This document shows, in pieces, positions 36,032-37,362 of a stretch of DNA of 37,362 nt. The stretch covers positions 1 to 37,362 of the forward strand of contig CAYUZT010000011.1 in assembly GCA_964449445.1 (NCBI GenBank), written 5' to 3'. Below the pieces are notes generated by a model. It did no database searches, had not been told where the DNA came from, and saw only the letters and a list, made by a program, of their open reading frames with translations. This DNA comes from JABFSS01 sp964449445 (GTDB taxonomy: Bacteria; Patescibacteriota; Gracilibacteria; Peribacterales; Peribacteraceae). A program made the position numbers and the translations under genes. Positions within the stretch are counted from its first letter, which is position 1, and every line of letters begins with the position of its first letter.

Positions 36032-37054
36032 TCATTTTCTCTTGGCCTGATCGGCGAAGCTCTTGCTGTATTTGTCCAGCTGATCTGCGAGTGACTTCGC
36101 TTCCGCGGAGATCTTCCTCGCCTGGCTTGCCAGTGTGGATGCGTCAGCAGCGAGTTTCAGCACAGCCTCTCTATCGCCGTTCAGGCTCGCGCGATAGGCG
36201 CGGGTCAGCGCGCGAAATCCTTCGGCGATCTTCACCGCGACTTTGACCACAGCTTCATCGGGTTCCGTGAGCAGAGCGCCGCGGGCGAGGAGGATTGCCC
36301 GTGCGGACGCGTACTCGGCCTCGGTGGCTTTTCCCTGCGCCAGGTGCGTGATCACGCGTTCCACATCCTTGCGCGTCTCGGTGAGCAGGTCCTGCGTCCG
36401 CGCCGAGTCCCGGTACAGCGTGAAGCGGTACAGGAGCAGCGCAACGTCTGCGCGGGAAAGCTCACGCGCCGGGCCGTAGAGTCCGGATTCGGGCAGAACG
36501 GTGGTTGCCGATGCGACCGCGTAGCGCAGGGGAGGGTAATACCAGGCATTGGTATCGGTGACATCGGCTGCCAGGGGCAACTTGATATCTCCGAATGCCT
36601 TGGGGTCGATCCCGTTTCCCGCAAAGAGCATCTTCAGGAATTCCGCTTTCGTGACGGCCCGTGTGGGATGGAAGGTCTTGGTAGTGGGGGGGCCGTCGAT
36701 TACGCGTTTGCTGAGCGCCCAATCAATAGAAGGCAAATACCAGGCGTTATCAGGCACATCGGTGAAATCGGTGCTCTTCACCTGGACGTTCTCGGTTTTG
36801 GGGATGAAACCCGATGCGATGATCTTGAGCGCCTCGGCGCGATTCACCTTCCGGTCCGGCTTGAATGTTCCATCGGGGTACCCCAGGAGGAACTTCCGGT
36901 TGCTCAAAAACGTGATCGCGTCGTAGGCGAAGTGGTTACTCGGCACGTCTGGGTACGCCGCGTGGGCTGTGGGCATAGCGAGGACAATACCTGCGAGAAC
37001 GACTCCGCAGACGCCTGAAAGAAGCCGAGGGAAGAAGCGTGGGGAATGGAGCAT
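36032..37054 (-). CDS. secreted SLH-domain protein with helical C-terminus
   Basis: 340 residues. Signal peptide to about residue 33 (LAMPTAHAA). Three SLH modules follow: about 34-90 (YPDVPSNHFAYDAI, GYPDGTFKPDRKVNRAEALK), about 95-150 (FTDVPDNAWYLPSIDWALSK, FHPTRAVTKAEFLKML) and about 160-215 (WYYPPLRYAVASATTV, ELSRADVALLLYR). Residues about 225-340 are a helical, probably coiled-coil, tail. It would coat or bind the cell wall through its SLH modules. The gene is divergent from tRNA-Ser. Confidence 0.9.
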   Translation of the reverse strand: MLHSPRFFPRLLSGVCGVVLAGIVLAMPTAHAAYPDVPSNHFAYDAITFLSNRKFLLGYPDGTFKPDRKVNRAEALKIIASGFIPKTENVQVKSTDFTDVPDNAWYLPSIDWALSKRVIDGPPTTKTFHPTRAVTKAEFLKMLFAGNGIDPKAFGDIKLPLAADVTDTNAWYYPPLRYAVASATTVLPESGLYGPARELSRADVALLLYRFTLYRDSARTQDLLTETRKDVERVITHLAQGKATEAEYASARAILLARGALLTEPDEAVVKVAVKIAEGFRALTRAYRASLNGDREAVLKLAADASTLASQARKISAEAKSLADQLDKYSKSFADQAKRK

Positions 37055-37095
37055 GTTTCCGCAGCAGTGTAGCAGTTTCGGTAGCGCTAATCTTC

Positions 37096-37124
37096 CTGAC
37101 TTCAGGCTGAAAATTCTTTACAAT
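37096..37124 (+). promoter_or_regulatory. tRNA-Ser promoter
   Basis: CTGACT (37096-37101), a 17-bp spacer and TACAAT (37119-37124). The tRNA begins 7 bp later, so initiation may fall at or near the mature 5' end. Confidence 0.55.
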
Positions 37125-37130
37125 AGCTAT

Positions 37131-37220
37131 GGAGAGGTGGCCGAGTGGTCTATGGCGCCTGACTTGAAATCAGGTAGCCCCTCACGGGGCTCGTGGGTTC
37201 GAATCCCACCCTCTCCGCCA
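37131..37220 (+). tRNA. tRNA-Ser (anticodon TGA)
   Basis: Acceptor GGAGAGG / CCTCTCC, discriminator G, encoded CCA. Anticodon stem CCTGA / TCAGG with loop CTTGAAA gives TGA. A long class II variable arm (CCCCTCACGGGG) and T-loop TTCGAAT are present. 90 nt. Confidence 0.95.
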
Positions 37221-37362
37221 CTCGACTCGGCGCTACGCGCCTCGCTCGTGGTCTCCGCCGCTTCGCGTCTACGACCATTTCGAGGGGCAACAAAAGAGCT
37301 AATTTTCGGCTTAATGGGAAATTTTGGGGGCTGAAAATGTAAGTTTGTCTCTTCTTGAAGCG
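37221..37362. other. gene-free end of the window
   Basis: No gene is seen. A hairpin GGCGC / GCGCC lies at about 37229-37241, within sequence resembling the CTCGACTCG...CGCTCG unit of the groES leader, and may follow tRNA-Ser as a processing or end signal. Confidence 0.35.

Overview
The window looks like a chromosome segment of a Candidate Phyla Radiation (Patescibacteria) bacterium, most like the Peregrinibacteria/Peribacteria group. This is inferred from gene content and style; no 16S gene or taxonomic search was available. Supporting signs are two S-layer-homology (SLH) surface proteins, small streamlined enzymes (a MurE-type ligase with a short N-terminus, a stand-alone riboflavin kinase domain), many secreted or lipid-anchored proteins of unknown function, few Shine-Dalgarno sites and moderate GC. 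TGA is used as a normal stop (purF, riboflavin kinase gene), so the recoded UGA=Gly of Gracilibacteria/Absconditabacteria does not apply.

Layout. 0-6.3 kb: a translationally coupled minus-strand operon purF-purD-orf-BT1 folate transporter, a small membrane protein, and folD; together these suit folate uptake, one-carbon supply and purine synthesis. 6.4-12.5 kb: an SLH/beta-propeller surface protein, thymidylate kinase, a REP-associated tyrosine transposase (RAYT) with its palindromes, and groES-groEL behind a promoter with a CIRCE operator. 12.6-15.2 kb: a serine-rich membrane-anchored protein next to a TMTC-like membrane/TPR glycosyltransferase-like protein, then tRNA-Leu. 15.3-18 kb: a methyltransferase, small unknowns, a VOC protein and a remnant of a second VOC gene. 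17.8-20.5 kb: a signalling cluster (sigma region 2-like protein, MASE1-PAS histidine kinase, response regulator). 20.6-25.3 kb: a decayed IS1595-like transposase, an O-antigen ligase-like TPR protein, a lipoprotein, a hairpin-rich gene-free stretch, an unknown gene and tRNA-Pro. 25.5-31.4 kb: a dense plus-strand run of envelope genes (DUF1761, LemA, TPM, secreted protein, lipoprotein, PKD protein, 29-residue membrane peptide). 31.4-37.4 kb: tsaD and lgt (divergent), rnhB, murE-like, ribF C-terminal domain, a second SLH protein and tRNA-Ser.

The most unusual feature is repeat biology. Several families of short palindromes and 7-9 bp tandem repeats are scattered between genes, and copies also sit in frame inside conserved housekeeping genes (tmk, tsaD three times, rnhB, murE), where they encode extra peptide loops much as Rickettsia palindromic elements do. 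One palindrome family surrounds a RAYT gene and shows compensatory stem changes. A second pattern is -10-like hexamers placed 6-11 bp before start codons, which suggests leaderless mRNAs; tsaD and lgt may even share one -10 core on opposite strands.
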